A stretch of 64,000 nucleotides of DNA from Chloracidobacterium thermophilum B (GCF_000226295.1 NC_016024.1:1223501-1287500), one strand, 5' to 3'. Shown: positions 9,431 through 18,358, counted from the first letter of the stretch. Program-made: numbers and translations. The notes: generated by a model from the letters alone, not told the origin.

Positions 9431-10505
9431 ACTTGTCCATTGGAAAGTTGACGCCCAGCACAGAGGGGTCGCCATTGCACAGCGATTTGACGATGTACTC
9501 ATAAAGGTAGTTTGATTCAGCACGCACCTGTGGGTCAGCCCGTTCCTCGTAGGTCTTGATGCTGCTGTCAAACTCCTTCTTGAGCAGGTCATAGAGATTT
9601 TTCTGGGCGATACCCTGCTCAATTTTCTGCGGGTTGTAGATTTTGATGTCACTGACAATGGTACGTGCCACACGCTGGGCGACCTTGTGCAGTTCTTCAC
9701 TGGCTTTGAATTGTGTTGGTTGGGCCGGCTTGGGAGAACCGAGCGCCACAGTCTCTCCGCCAGGTGGGACAAAGTAGGCCGGGATTTCGGTTTCCTCGGT
9801 GGTCGGAGCCGGCGGGGTCGGATCGGGCGCGGCGTTGACATCAAACTCCGGTAGTTGTTGGGCGCGTTGCTGAGCCTCCAGCGCCCGGCGGGCTTCTTCC
9901 GCCCGGCGCTGTTCTTCGGCAGCTAGCCGAGCCGCCTCTTCTGCGCGGCGTTGTTCTTCGAGGCGGCGCTGCTCTTCGAGGCGGCGTTGTTCTTCGGCAC
10001 GGCGGGCTTCTTCGGCAGCCCGGCGGGCTGCTTCTTCCGCCCGACGACGTTCTTCCTCAGCGCGGCGCTGTTCTTCGAGGCGGCGTTGCTCTTCGAGGCG
10101 GCGTTGTTCTTCGGCCAGGCGGGCCTCTTCGGCAGCCCGGCGGGCCGCTTCTTCCGCCCGACGACGTTCTTCCTCAGCGCGGCGCTGTTCTTCGAGGCGG
10201 CGCTGTTCTTCGAGGCGGCGCTGTTCTTCGAGCCGCCGTTGTTCTTCGGCCCGGCGGGCCTCTTCGGCACGGCGCTGTTCTTCAGCCGCCCGCTGAGCCG
10301 CTTCCGCCTGGCGCTGGGCCTCGGCTTCGCGCTGGGCGGCCGCCGCCCGGGCTGCGGCCTGACTGTCATCCGGGGCCGCAAGGGCTGGGGAAGCGATACC
10401 TGTCAACCCCAGCCCGGCGTCGTCGGTCTTTTTGCCTTTGAACACAAAGAACCACACGGCTGTGGCGACAACAGCGAGAACCACAATAGCAATCGCATAG
10501 TACAT
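9414..10505 (-). CDS. Membrane-anchored charged single-helix protein downstream of bchB
   Basis: A 363-residue protein with one N-terminal membrane helix (AIAIVVLAVVATAVWFFVF) and then about 170 residues of Glu/Arg/Ala/Gln repeats such as RRLEEQRRLEEQRRAEEERR. That composition predicts a long stable charged alpha-helix or coiled coil. A 39-residue unit recurs almost exactly, and its DNA repeats with a 117-bp period around 10030 and 10147. After a Pro/Thr linker comes a compact C-terminal domain with ARTIVSDIKIYNPQKIEQG and QKNLYDLLKKEFD, of a kind I have seen in other acidobacterial proteins. It lies 61 bp downstream of bchB on the same strand and so may be cotranscribed; no role in pigment synthesis is shown. 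Confidence 0.75.
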   Translation of the reverse strand: MYYAIAIVVLAVVATAVWFFVFKGKKTDDAGLGLTGIASPALAAPDDSQAAARAAAAQREAEAQRQAEAAQRAAEEQRRAEEARRAEEQRRLEEQRRLEEQRRLEEQRRAEEERRRAEEAARRAAEEARLAEEQRRLEEQRRLEEQRRAEEERRRAEEAARRAAEEARRAEEQRRLEEQRRLEEQRRAEEAARLAAEEQRRAEEARRALEAQQRAQQLPEFDVNAAPDPTPPAPTTEETEIPAYFVPPGGETVALGSPKPAQPTQFKASEELHKVAQRVARTIVSDIKIYNPQKIEQGIAQKNLYDLLKKEFDSSIKTYEERADPQVRAESNYLYEYIVKSLCNGDPSVLGVNFPMDKFRQSS

Positions 10506-10566
10506 TACCGAACAGGCTCCTTAGGGTGTCTTTCGGTCGGTACGCATACAAGGCATTGGTGTCATC

Positions 10567-12219
10567 TCACTTGCGCGACAGCTCATCCCGCGTGGCATGA
10601 ATCGTTTGGGGAAGAATTTCACGAAGGCCATGCTCACGCGCGTACTTTTCGGTGTTGTGCATCGCCTTCTTGCGGACAAAGAAGGGGATTTTTTTCAACT
10701 CCGCGAGCGCTTCTTCCGTCCACCGTGGCTCACCTGACCATTCGCCGCCGGGTGTCCCGGTTCCGGGGGCGGTGACAACGGCAGTCGTCGCCGGTGTGGA
10801 AACCACTGCTGACGCTGTCCCGCGCTGTTCAGCCGGGACGCCCTCATTCCGGCTCATCGGTGAGGGGGAAGGGGGCAGGTCTGGCAACCTTACAGCACCG
10901 AGTACCGAGTCATGTTCTACACCCGGCAATTCGCGGAACATATTGATCAAGTGCGATTCCAAACCAAGCGTCAATGTATGCGTTACCGCGTCGAAGATTA
11001 CATTAGCCCCTTCCCAACCTGCAAATGGAGAATAGCGGGCAGGAAAATCCGTGACGTGGGCTGGACAACTGATGACCGTCGCTGGCAGTTCGTGCCGCCG
11101 GGCCGAGTGCCGCTCCATCTGGGTGCCCAGGACAATATCGGGCATCGCGTCGGCAATCCGGCGCTCCACTTCCTTGAAGTCATCCGAGTAAAAGCCGTTC
11201 CAGCCGCGCCGGGTGCATTCGTCGAGAAACGCCGGGGCATGTTCGTAAGAGAACGTGCCGACGGCCAGCGGGCGCATGCCGATTTCTTCTTCCATCATCC
11301 GCGCCACGGCCAGCGCGTGGGAAGCTACGCCAAAGACAAATGACCGCTTGGGTGTCAGGTAGTGGCTGTCGGCCGAGCGCGAGTACCACGGAACCCGGCT
11401 CATCGTCTCCGGGCGTGGATGGAAGTTGGCCGGGCGGCCGCCCAGTTCCTCGACCTTAGCCTGTACCAGTTCGATGAATTCCTGCGTGGCCTGAATCCCA
11501 ATCGGCGCGTGTACCAGATAGGGTTGCCCAAAGCGGTTTTCGAGAACCCGGGCGGCGCGCAACCCGATTTCAGCGTAGGGCACGACATTGAACCAGGCCT
11601 GTCCAAGCCGCTGGAAGTCGGCCGCCGTACCGCCAAGGGGAAGGGCGGCATTGACCCGAATCCCACACTGATTCAGAAGCTGTGTGATTTCACGCAGGTC
11701 ATCCCGGTGGCGAAAGCCCAGGCTGGTGAGCCCCAGAATGTTGACTGTGGGTTCGGGCGTCCGCTCGCCCGTGCCGGTCGCCAGGTGTTCGACGAGGCCG
11801 GCAAAGGTCATATCCGCGCCCTGGTCTTCTTTTTCGCAGAAGGCATTGAGCTGCAAAAACAGCAGCTTGGCGTTGCACGTCGCCTGCATTCGGTTGAGCG
11901 CGCCGCCCACATCCTCCTTGAGCAGGTTGGATGTGCAGGTGGGGATGACCTGGATGACACGCGGTTTGTGTGTCCGCTCGACCTGTTCCACGACCGTCAT
12001 CATCCGGTCCACGCCCGTCGTGGAGACTTCCTTCCGCCCGTAACTGACGTTCGTCACGCTTGGAAAGCCACACTGCCGGTCAATCATCGTAAACAGCACA
12101 CTGGTGTAGGAATCACCACCGGGAGCGTGTAACACCGTGTGTACGCCGGGGATGGAGGTGCCGACCCGGCACGCGCCGACGTGGGCCGGGCCTTCGTATG
12201 TCCAATAGTGAAGTCGCAT
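10567..12219 (-). CDS. bchB: Light-independent protochlorophyllide reductase subunit B
   Basis: BchB pairs with BchN to form the NifDK-like catalytic component that reduces ring D of protochlorophyllide using electrons from BchL. The 550 residues begin MRLHYWTYEGPAHVGACR, the standard BchB start. Asp36 in HAPGGDSY matches the aspartate that replaces a cysteine as NB-cluster ligand. Asp284 in RSADSHYLTPKRSFVFG corresponds to the conserved catalytic aspartate region. The protein ends with the usual C-terminal domain (ELKKIPFFVRKKAMHNTEKY) after a Pro/Ser/Thr-rich linker of about 55 residues (near 445-495). It lies 119 bp downstream of bchN; bchL is not in the window. Confidence 0.97.
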   Translation of the reverse strand: MRLHYWTYEGPAHVGACRVGTSIPGVHTVLHAPGGDSYTSVLFTMIDRQCGFPSVTNVSYGRKEVSTTGVDRMMTVVEQVERTHKPRVIQVIPTCTSNLLKEDVGGALNRMQATCNAKLLFLQLNAFCEKEDQGADMTFAGLVEHLATGTGERTPEPTVNILGLTSLGFRHRDDLREITQLLNQCGIRVNAALPLGGTAADFQRLGQAWFNVVPYAEIGLRAARVLENRFGQPYLVHAPIGIQATQEFIELVQAKVEELGGRPANFHPRPETMSRVPWYSRSADSHYLTPKRSFVFGVASHALAVARMMEEEIGMRPLAVGTFSYEHAPAFLDECTRRGWNGFYSDDFKEVERRIADAMPDIVLGTQMERHSARRHELPATVISCPAHVTDFPARYSPFAGWEGANVIFDAVTHTLTLGLESHLINMFRELPGVEHDSVLGAVRLPDLPPSPSPMSRNEGVPAEQRGTASAVVSTPATTAVVTAPGTGTPGGEWSGEPRWTEEALAELKKIPFFVRKKAMHNTEKYAREHGLREILPQTIHATRDELSRK

Positions 12220-12338
12220 GCGTTTTTCTCCTGAGCAAAGTCAACCACGGGGTGATGTCTGGCCTGCCATCCGTCGGCTGTTCCCTGCGGGGGCAACGGC
12301 TGACAGGTTCGGGCAAGCCGGGTGAGACCGTCCGGCTG

Positions 12339-13628
12339 TCAGGCAGTGGCGCTACCAGCCCGGGCGGCATCCGTTGGCTGGCTGACGTACCAGCCGCGCT
12401 GGGCCATCAGATTCCCGCGCCGGATGGGCCGGGCGATGATTTCCGCCAGGTCTTTGGCGTGCCTGAAGCCGTGAATGGGCGTGAAGGTAAACTCGATGGA
12501 CCATTTCGTGGGCAGCCCACGTGATTCAAACGGGTTGGCCAGCCCCAGCCCGCAGATGGTCAGGTCGGGCTTGAGGGCAATAACCCGTTCCGCCTGCGCG
12601 ATGACATCGGGTTTTTCGTAAAGCGTCAGGCCTTCGGGCAGGCAGGCGACATCGGCTGCCATGGCCTTGCGGTTGAAATAGGGTGTGGACAGTTCGACGA
12701 TTTCGGCACCCATCTCACAGAGCAGGTTGGCAATGGGGAGTTCCAGCAGGTTGTCGCCGATGATGGCCACCCGTTTGCCGATGAGCAGTTCGCGTTCGGG
12801 GCCAATGCGTTCCCAAGCTTCGGCTTCGAGTGTGGCCAGGCTGGCCGGTGGTTCTTTCCCAAAGGCGCGGCAGATGGCCTCGTAAAACTGGCGGGTGGCA
12901 GTTGGCCCAATCGGAGTCCGGCAGGCAAGCACTTCCACGCCACGGCGCTTGAGGGCGTTCATCGTCATCGAGAGGTAGGGCTGCAAGGCCACGGCCACGG
13001 TGTTGGGGCCGATGGCAGGCAAGCGGCGGGGATCACGCGCCGGCAGCACGCCTCGCACGGGAATCTCCAGCGCCGCAAGCTGTTCGAGGATTTCATCCTC
13101 GACGAGATCGCCCACTGCGCCGACGAGCAGCAGTTCCCGTGGGGTTCCAGGGGCTTCTTCGGGGGAAATCGTCAGGAGTGCCTGCAAAACGCCATCTTCG
13201 CCCTGCGTGAAGGTGTGCTCCAGACCGGAAACCGGCGCAAACATCACCGGGCGCGCGTATTTCTGCGTCAGCATTTCCCCGATGTTTTGCAGGTCAACCT
13301 TGATGATCTCTGCCGGACACGTCCCCACGAGGAAGATAATTGTCGGGTTGTATTCCCGCACGATGTCGCCCACGATGCGGTCAAGTTCAAGGTGGGCAAA
13401 ATCGGCCGTTTTGGCGGCAAGGTCACTTTCTTCAATGATGGCCGTGGCAAAGCGCGGCTCGGAAAAAATCATCACACTCAGGGCCGATTGCATGAAGTAT
13501 TGACAGGTGTGACTGCCGACAATGAGAAAAAACGACCCGCGAATCTTGCGGTAGAGCCAGGCAATACAGCCCAGCGAGCAGAAGCCTTCAGCACAGCTCG
13601 CCTCGCGGATGACATTCAACGACGCCAT
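12339..13628 (-). CDS. bchN: Light-independent protochlorophyllide reductase subunit N
   Basis: A 429-residue NifD-like subunit of dark-operative protochlorophyllide reductase. The start ATG 13628 gives MASLNVIREASC with GGAGA just upstream; the open frame before it is not conserved. Three cysteines spaced as in characterised BchN/ChlN are present: Cys17 (FCSLGCIAWLYRK), Cys42 (GSHTCQYF) and Cys104 (VGTCPAEIIKVDL). With Asp36 of BchB they should hold the intersubunit 4Fe-4S cluster. It is the first gene of the bchN-bchB reverse-strand pair and is divergent from ruvA. Its length matches the family norm. Confidence 0.97.
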   Translation of the reverse strand: MASLNVIREASCAEGFCSLGCIAWLYRKIRGSFFLIVGSHTCQYFMQSALSVMIFSEPRFATAIIEESDLAAKTADFAHLELDRIVGDIVREYNPTIIFLVGTCPAEIIKVDLQNIGEMLTQKYARPVMFAPVSGLEHTFTQGEDGVLQALLTISPEEAPGTPRELLLVGAVGDLVEDEILEQLAALEIPVRGVLPARDPRRLPAIGPNTVAVALQPYLSMTMNALKRRGVEVLACRTPIGPTATRQFYEAICRAFGKEPPASLATLEAEAWERIGPERELLIGKRVAIIGDNLLELPIANLLCEMGAEIVELSTPYFNRKAMAADVACLPEGLTLYEKPDVIAQAERVIALKPDLTICGLGLANPFESRGLPTKWSIEFTFTPIHGFRHAKDLAEIIARPIRRGNLMAQRGWYVSQPTDAARAGSATA

Positions 13629-13860
13629 AGGGGGATTCTCCAGAAAAAGGGTTGGTGCAGCTTGCGCCGCCACGATGCGGTACACCGGAAGGGTGCACAA
13701 AACACCTTGCACTCAACTTCGTTCATAAAAACACATTGCGCAACCCGGAAAGGAAGCAGGCTTCCGTATGCGCCGCGCGGCGGGAGGGCGTCGCCACCCG
13801 GCGCGCCAGGCTGCATCAGCCTTCCGGTGGCATCGGCGGCTTGCGGGAAGTACAGGGCTT
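13629..13860. promoter_or_regulatory. Divergent intergenic region between bchN and ruvA
   Basis: The 232 bp between the two starts must hold promoters for both the bch pair and ruvA. I see an AT-richer patch around 13715-13740 but no convincing -35/-10 pair and no obvious operator palindrome. The label rests on position only. Confidence 0.35.
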
Positions 13861-14460
13861 GTGATTACGCATCTGACAGGGACATTGCTGGAGAAAAGCT
13901 CGGCATCGGTTGTGGTCGGAGTTGGCGGCATCGGTTTCAGCGTAGGGGTTTCGCTCTACACCTATGACCGTCTGCCGGAGGTCGGGAACACCGTGTCCCT
14001 GCACACTTACCTGCTCGTCCGCGAGGACGCCTTGTTGCTGTATGGTTTTTGTGACCGGATCGAACGGGAGTTCTTCCTGCGCCTGCTGGCCATTGCCGGC
14101 GTGGGTGCGCGGACGGCGCTGGCGGTGCTGTCCGGCTTCAGCCCGGCGGACCTGGCGCAGGTCATTCTTGCCGGTGATGGCCGACGGCTGTCCGGTGTGC
14201 CGGGTATCGGAAAGAAGATGGCTGAGCGTATTATCATTGAGTTGCGCGACAAGCTCCCGGATGTCCCGCTCCCCCACGTGGCTGTCCAGTCCCCGGCCAA
14301 TGCTGACGAACCTCTCAGGCGGGATGTTGTTTCGGCGCTCATCAACTTCGGCTGGTCGCCGGCAGTCGTGGAAAAGGCCGTGGCGCAGACGCTGGCCGAG
14401 GAAACGAGCCGGGATTTGAGCTACCTCATCAAGCAGACCATGAAGCGACTCTACCGCTAG
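13861..14460 (+). CDS. ruvA: Holliday junction branch migration complex subunit RuvA
   Basis: RuvA binds Holliday junctions as a tetramer and loads the RuvB motor. The GTG at 13861 gives a 199-residue protein of normal family length; the frame upstream is spurious. Domain I is the N-terminal OB fold (ITHLTGTLLEKSS to about residue 65). Two helix-hairpin-helix motifs follow: IAGVGARTALAVLSG near 80 and VPGIGKKMAERIIIELRD near 112-129. The C-terminal RuvB-binding domain (RRDVVSALINFGWSP to TMKRLYR) is complete. A GGGAAG lies about 10 nt upstream of the GTG. Neither ruvB nor ruvC is nearby. Confidence 0.95.
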   Translation: MITHLTGTLLEKSSASVVVGVGGIGFSVGVSLYTYDRLPEVGNTVSLHTYLLVREDALLLYGFCDRIEREFFLRLLAIAGVGARTALAVLSGFSPADLAQVILAGDGRRLSGVPGIGKKMAERIIIELRDKLPDVPLPHVAVQSPANADEPLRRDVVSALINFGWSPAVVEKAVAQTLAEETSRDLSYLIKQTMKRLYR

Positions 14461-14498
14461 CTTTTCTGGAAAAGCCCCCCATATACCCTGGTTGGTCT

Positions 14499-14993
14499 TT
14501 GGCTGAACACGTGTCTGTAACAATACCCTCTCCTGCGCCGGCGTTTTCGCTCGATGATCACCATGGCCGGACTCACACCTACCAGTTTCCACGTCCGCTG
14601 GTGACGGTACTGTGCTTTGGTGACATGGTGAGCGCCTATCAGTTGGCAAGCTGGATCGAACCCCTGTACCTGAAGTTTCGGGATCAGATTGACATCATCG
14701 GCATTGCCGCGTTCCGGGGAGTGCCGGACATCTTCCGGGAACTGGTGCGCGTGAGTATTGAGAAGCTTTCCCCCAAGGAAGTGCTCATTGACTGGGATGG
14801 CGAGGTCTCCCGCGCCTATGGTCTCACCTTCGGGCAGTGCCGCGTTGTGGTCGTCGCGCCGGATGGAACGGTGGTGCAGGCCGTGAATGGGACAGCCACC
14901 CCCGCTACCTTCCGCCGGGTTACAGACAGCATTGCCGATGCGATGCAGGAGACGGCCGCCATCCAGTCGGCGTCTGACGAAAACCTTGCCTGA
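14499..14993 (+). CDS. Thioredoxin-fold protein lacking redox cysteines
   Basis: The 164-residue protein has a redoxin-like layout: PAPAFSLDDHHGRTHTYQF, strand LVTVLCFGDMVSAYQLASW where an active site would sit, then KFRDQIDIIGIAAF, a helix, VLIDWDGEVSRAYGL, and strand CRVVVVAPDGTVVQAVNG. The CXXC position is occupied by non-cysteine residues. The only cysteines are in LCFGD and GQCRV and are not paired. It may therefore be a non-catalytic redoxin-fold protein. Start TTG 14499 or GTG 14511. It follows ruvA by 38 bp on the same strand and precedes the carotenoid oxidoreductase gene. Fold call moderate; function unknown. Confidence 0.6.
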   Translation: MAEHVSVTIPSPAPAFSLDDHHGRTHTYQFPRPLVTVLCFGDMVSAYQLASWIEPLYLKFRDQIDIIGIAAFRGVPDIFRELVRVSIEKLSPKEVLIDWDGEVSRAYGLTFGQCRVVVVAPDGTVVQAVNGTATPATFRRVTDSIADAMQETAAIQSASDENLA

Positions 14994-15097
14994 CCAGGGC
15001 ATGTGCCGGAAGGGAAGCGGACTTCACCCCCTGGTGATATATCTTGTGAACATGGCGTGCCGCAGTGTCCCGGAGCAACTGCGGTGTGATTGAACCT

Positions 15098-16678
15098 ATG
15101 GCAGATACAGCAGCTTGCTATGATGTTGCCGTTGTCGGTGGCGGGCACAACGGTCTGGTCTGCGCCGCCTATCTGGCCAAGGCCGGACGTTCGGTTTTGG
15201 TGCTGGAGCGCCGCCCGGTTGTGGGTGGCGCCGTTTGTACGGAAGAAATCATTCCGGGTTACAAGTTCGACATCGGTTCCTCGGCGCACATCATGATTCA
15301 TGGCACGCCGGTGATTGCCGAACTGGAACTGAGCAAGTACGGCCTCGAATACATCGAGATGGACCCGTGGGCCTTTTATCCAATCCTGGGGACGCCCCAC
15401 GGCATTGCCTTTCACCGGGACATTGAGAAAACCTGCGCCAGTATTGCCCAAATTTCGCCGGCCGATGCCGAGCGGTACCGCAAGTTTGTGGCGCACTGGG
15501 GCGAACTCAACGATGCGATTTTTGAGGTGTTTCTGAATGCGCCGGACCCGCAGAAAATTCTCTGGACGGCGCTCAAGCGCAGTGTCACCAGTTTCCGGTC
15601 ACGCAAAGCGTGGGGATCACTCGAAACGGCGCGGCAACTGATGGCACCCTACGGGCAGGTCATCCGGGAGACCTTCCAGAACGAGCATCTGCGGACGGCC
15701 ATGCTCTGGTTGGCCGCACAGTCAGGGCCGGCACCAAGTGAAGTGGCCAGCGGGGATATGTTCGGCTGGAATGCCATGATTCACCAGACCGGCGCCAAAC
15801 GCGCCAAGGGCGGCTCCGGAGCGTTGACGCAGGCGCTGGCGAAGTGTTTTCTCGCTCACGGCGGAACGTTACACCTTGAGGCGGAAGTGTCGGCCATTGC
15901 GCGTCTGGCCGACGGTACATTCAAAATCAAACTCGTTGGTGGTGAGGCTTTCCATGCGCGGCGGGTGGTAAGCGCCTGTCACGTGCAGACGACGTTCCTC
16001 AAGCTGCTGGAGGACTGCCCCACCGAACTCCGGCAGCGCGTCGCCAACATCCGGGTTGGCAACGGCTTTGGGATGATTGTGCGCCACGCTGTTGAGGAAC
16101 TGCCCCAGTACGAGGGCATCACCAGTGATGAGCGCGGTGTGGCGGCCTGTCACAGCGCGTTGCAACTGTTGTGCCCGTCGGCGGCCTACCTGGAAAGCAG
16201 CTTTCGGGACTTCCTGCTGGGGCGTCCGCCGGAGCAGCCGAGCGTTGTGGCCATGACGTTCTCGGCCATTGACCCCACACTGGCCCCACCCGGCAAGCAC
16301 ACCCTGTTTACCTGGGCCCAGTATCACCCCTACGAGCTTTCCAACGGTGAGCAGTGGGATGACATTGCCGAGCGCGAGGCCGACAAAATCTACGAGGTCG
16401 TTTGCCGTTATGCGCCCAACATGCGCGGCAAGATCATCGGGCGCTACATTCAGACACCGGTAGAAATCGAGCGGAAGCTGGGGTTGTTGCGCGGCAATGT
16501 CATGCACGTCGAAATGTCGCTCGACCAGATGTTTTTCTTCCGCCCATTACCGGAGTTGGCTTCCTACAAAACGCCGATTCCGGGGCTGTACCTGACGGGG
16601 GCGAGTACCCATCCCGGCGGTGGTGTCTTTGGGGCGAGCGGCTACAACACGGCGCGGGTGGTGTTGTCTGACCGGTGA
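15098..16678 (+). CDS. FAD-dependent oxidoreductase, CrtO/CruO-like carotenoid ketolase or desaturase family
   Basis: The 526-residue protein starts at ATG 15098 (MADTAACYDVAVVGGGHNGL), placing the dinucleotide-binding GGGHNGL motif at the usual distance from the N-terminus. It continues with LVLERRPVVGGAVCTEE and the C-terminal FAD motif GLYLTGASTHPGGGVFGASG, characteristic of the phytoene desaturase/CrtO superfamily. Length and the GHNGLVCAAYLAKAGRSVLVLE pattern fit CrtO-type beta-carotene 4-ketolases best. The related PYROXD2-like oxidoreductases cannot be excluded by eye. Proximity to bchN-bchB and the inferred phototroph favour a carotenoid role. It is expected to be membrane-associated. 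Confidence 0.7.
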   Translation: MADTAACYDVAVVGGGHNGLVCAAYLAKAGRSVLVLERRPVVGGAVCTEEIIPGYKFDIGSSAHIMIHGTPVIAELELSKYGLEYIEMDPWAFYPILGTPHGIAFHRDIEKTCASIAQISPADAERYRKFVAHWGELNDAIFEVFLNAPDPQKILWTALKRSVTSFRSRKAWGSLETARQLMAPYGQVIRETFQNEHLRTAMLWLAAQSGPAPSEVASGDMFGWNAMIHQTGAKRAKGGSGALTQALAKCFLAHGGTLHLEAEVSAIARLADGTFKIKLVGGEAFHARRVVSACHVQTTFLKLLEDCPTELRQRVANIRVGNGFGMIVRHAVEELPQYEGITSDERGVAACHSALQLLCPSAAYLESSFRDFLLGRPPEQPSVVAMTFSAIDPTLAPPGKHTLFTWAQYHPYELSNGEQWDDIAEREADKIYEVVCRYAPNMRGKIIGRYIQTPVEIERKLGLLRGNVMHVEMSLDQMFFFRPLPELASYKTPIPGLYLTGASTHPGGGVFGASGYNTARVVLSDR

Positions 16679-16711
16679 CGGGCCGCCCTGGCCATCCGGG
16701 CCAGGGCCACC

Positions 16712-16836
16712 CGCCACTCACCCCCGCCACTCGCTACTCCCTACTCGCTATTCCCTACTCGCCACTCGCTACTTGTCACTCCCCACTCGCTACTCCTCAC
16801 TTGCTACTCCCCACTCGCCACTCGCTACTCCCCCTG
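16712..16836. repeat. Low-complexity CACTCGCTACTCC-type array
   Basis: Between the CrtO-like gene and the MFS gene lie about 125 bp made almost entirely of variants of CACTCGCTACTCC and CCTACTCGCTATT, roughly ten imperfect units of 7-15 bases. On this strand it is almost purine-poor, with long runs of C and T broken by single A or G. It has no coding potential that I can see. Function, if any, is unknown; it could be slippage-prone filler or a spacing element. Confidence 0.75.
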
Positions 16837-16920
16837 CCCGGTTGACTAGCCAACCGCAGGGGCGTCCTTATACCATCGCGCCGCACGTACCCATTTCATT
16901 GTGGACAATCCCGGTGACTT

Positions 16921-18318
16921 ATGAGCACTGCTGCCCTGCCGCTGTCGTCAAGGCAAGCGACGACGTACGCCTATTTCGTGCTGGCGATGCTGACGTTGCT
17001 CAACCTGCTCAACTACATTGACCGGTATATCTTTTCGGCGCTGGTGCCGTACATCAAGGCGGACACCGGCTACACCGATGCACAACTGGGGCTGATCGGC
17101 AGTGCCTTCACCTGGGTCTATACGCTCTGCTCACCGCTTTTCGGCTACTTTGGCGATCGGTATCACCGGGGCTGTCTGATTGCCGTGGGAGTTTTTGTGT
17201 GGAGTCTGGCTACGGCCGGGGCCGGACTGGCCCGCAGCCTGTGGCAGTTGCTCGTGGCACGGGCAGCAGTGGGGGTAGGGGAGGCCAACTACGCCACCAT
17301 TGCTCCCAGTCTGCTGGCCGATTACTTCCCCAAAGCCCGGCGTGGGCTGGCGATGAGCATCTTTCAGGCGACAATTCCGATTGGCGCGGCGGCCGGCTTT
17401 GTTTTGGGCGGTTATCTCGGCGCACCGGATATGTTTGGCTGGCGCTACGCCCTGCTGATTGTGGGCGTGCCGGGGTTGCTGGCAGCGCTTACGATGTTTT
17501 TCATCCGCGAGCCGCAGCGCGGCGTCATGGATGAGCCGCTGGCGCCGCCCACTCAGGCATTGCCCGGCGAGCCATCCCAACCGAAGGAGGTGGGCTGGCT
17601 CGAAGGCTACTGGCAATTGCTGGTGAACCGTGGCTACCTGCTGACCTGTCTGGGGTATGCCGGCGTGACGTTTGCGCTTGGGGCGCTGGTGTTCTGGGCC
17701 CCGGAGTGGATGAAAGCTGACAAGGGGCTAAGTGAAAAAGAAGCCAACCTGGTGCTGGGAATTTGTGCGGTCGTGGGTGGCACGCTGGGCAGTCTCATCG
17801 GCGGACTGCTCGGCGATGCCCTCAATCGGCGGTTGCGCGGTGTACGCGGCTACTTTCTCGTCTGCGCGGTCAGTGCTGGCTTGGCGAGTGTGCCGATGTT
17901 CATAGCACTGGTGGCTACAACGCCGCTTGTCTATCAGGTCTGTACATTTATCACGCTGCTTCTGGTGTATCTGGGAAACGGCCCGGCCAACACGCTGGTC
18001 GTCAGTCTCGTCGCGCCCAACCTGCGTACAACGGCAACTGGCCTTCTGGTCGTGGCGATTCACGTCTTCGGGGATGGCATTTCACTGGCACTGGTGGGGT
18101 GGATTTCGACCCATCTGCGGGAACTGGCACAGGCGGGGCAGTCACCGCCGGCTTTTGTCGTCACCCTGGCCACGCTCTGCGGGTTGTCACCGGCGGCCCA
18201 GACCCTTTCGGTCGCCCTGCTGCTGATGCCGGTGGCGCTGGTGGTTGCCGGCCTGCTGTACGGGCTGGGCACCATCACCCCGGAAGCCACCAGGGACAAC
18301 CCCGCCTCGCCGGCCTAG
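16921..18318 (+). CDS. MFS transporter, spinster-like family
   Basis: The 465-residue protein has 12 likely membrane helices and the features of spinster-type major facilitator carriers: helix 1 LTLLNLLNYIDRYIFSALVP, loop FGYFGDRYHRG between helices 2 and 3 (family signature GxxxDRxxR), and RAAVGVGEANYATIAPSLLADYF in helices 4-5. Bacterial members are mostly uncharacterised; eukaryotic ones move sphingosine phosphate or lysolipids, so the substrate here is open. The ATG follows about 80 bp after the low-complexity array. It ends 40 bp before the convergent ftsB-like gene. Residues near 200-225 form a Pro-rich central loop. Confidence 0.88.
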   Translation: MSTAALPLSSRQATTYAYFVLAMLTLLNLLNYIDRYIFSALVPYIKADTGYTDAQLGLIGSAFTWVYTLCSPLFGYFGDRYHRGCLIAVGVFVWSLATAGAGLARSLWQLLVARAAVGVGEANYATIAPSLLADYFPKARRGLAMSIFQATIPIGAAAGFVLGGYLGAPDMFGWRYALLIVGVPGLLAALTMFFIREPQRGVMDEPLAPPTQALPGEPSQPKEVGWLEGYWQLLVNRGYLLTCLGYAGVTFALGALVFWAPEWMKADKGLSEKEANLVLGICAVVGGTLGSLIGGLLGDALNRRLRGVRGYFLVCAVSAGLASVPMFIALVATTPLVYQVCTFITLLLVYLGNGPANTLVVSLVAPNLRTTATGLLVVAIHVFGDGISLALVGWISTHLRELAQAGQSPPAFVVTLATLCGLSPAAQTLSVALLLMPVALVVAGLLYGLGTITPEATRDNPASPA

Positions 18319-18358
18319 CCGCTTGTGTCGGCTGACTGTCGTCAGATGAGTCTCCTGA

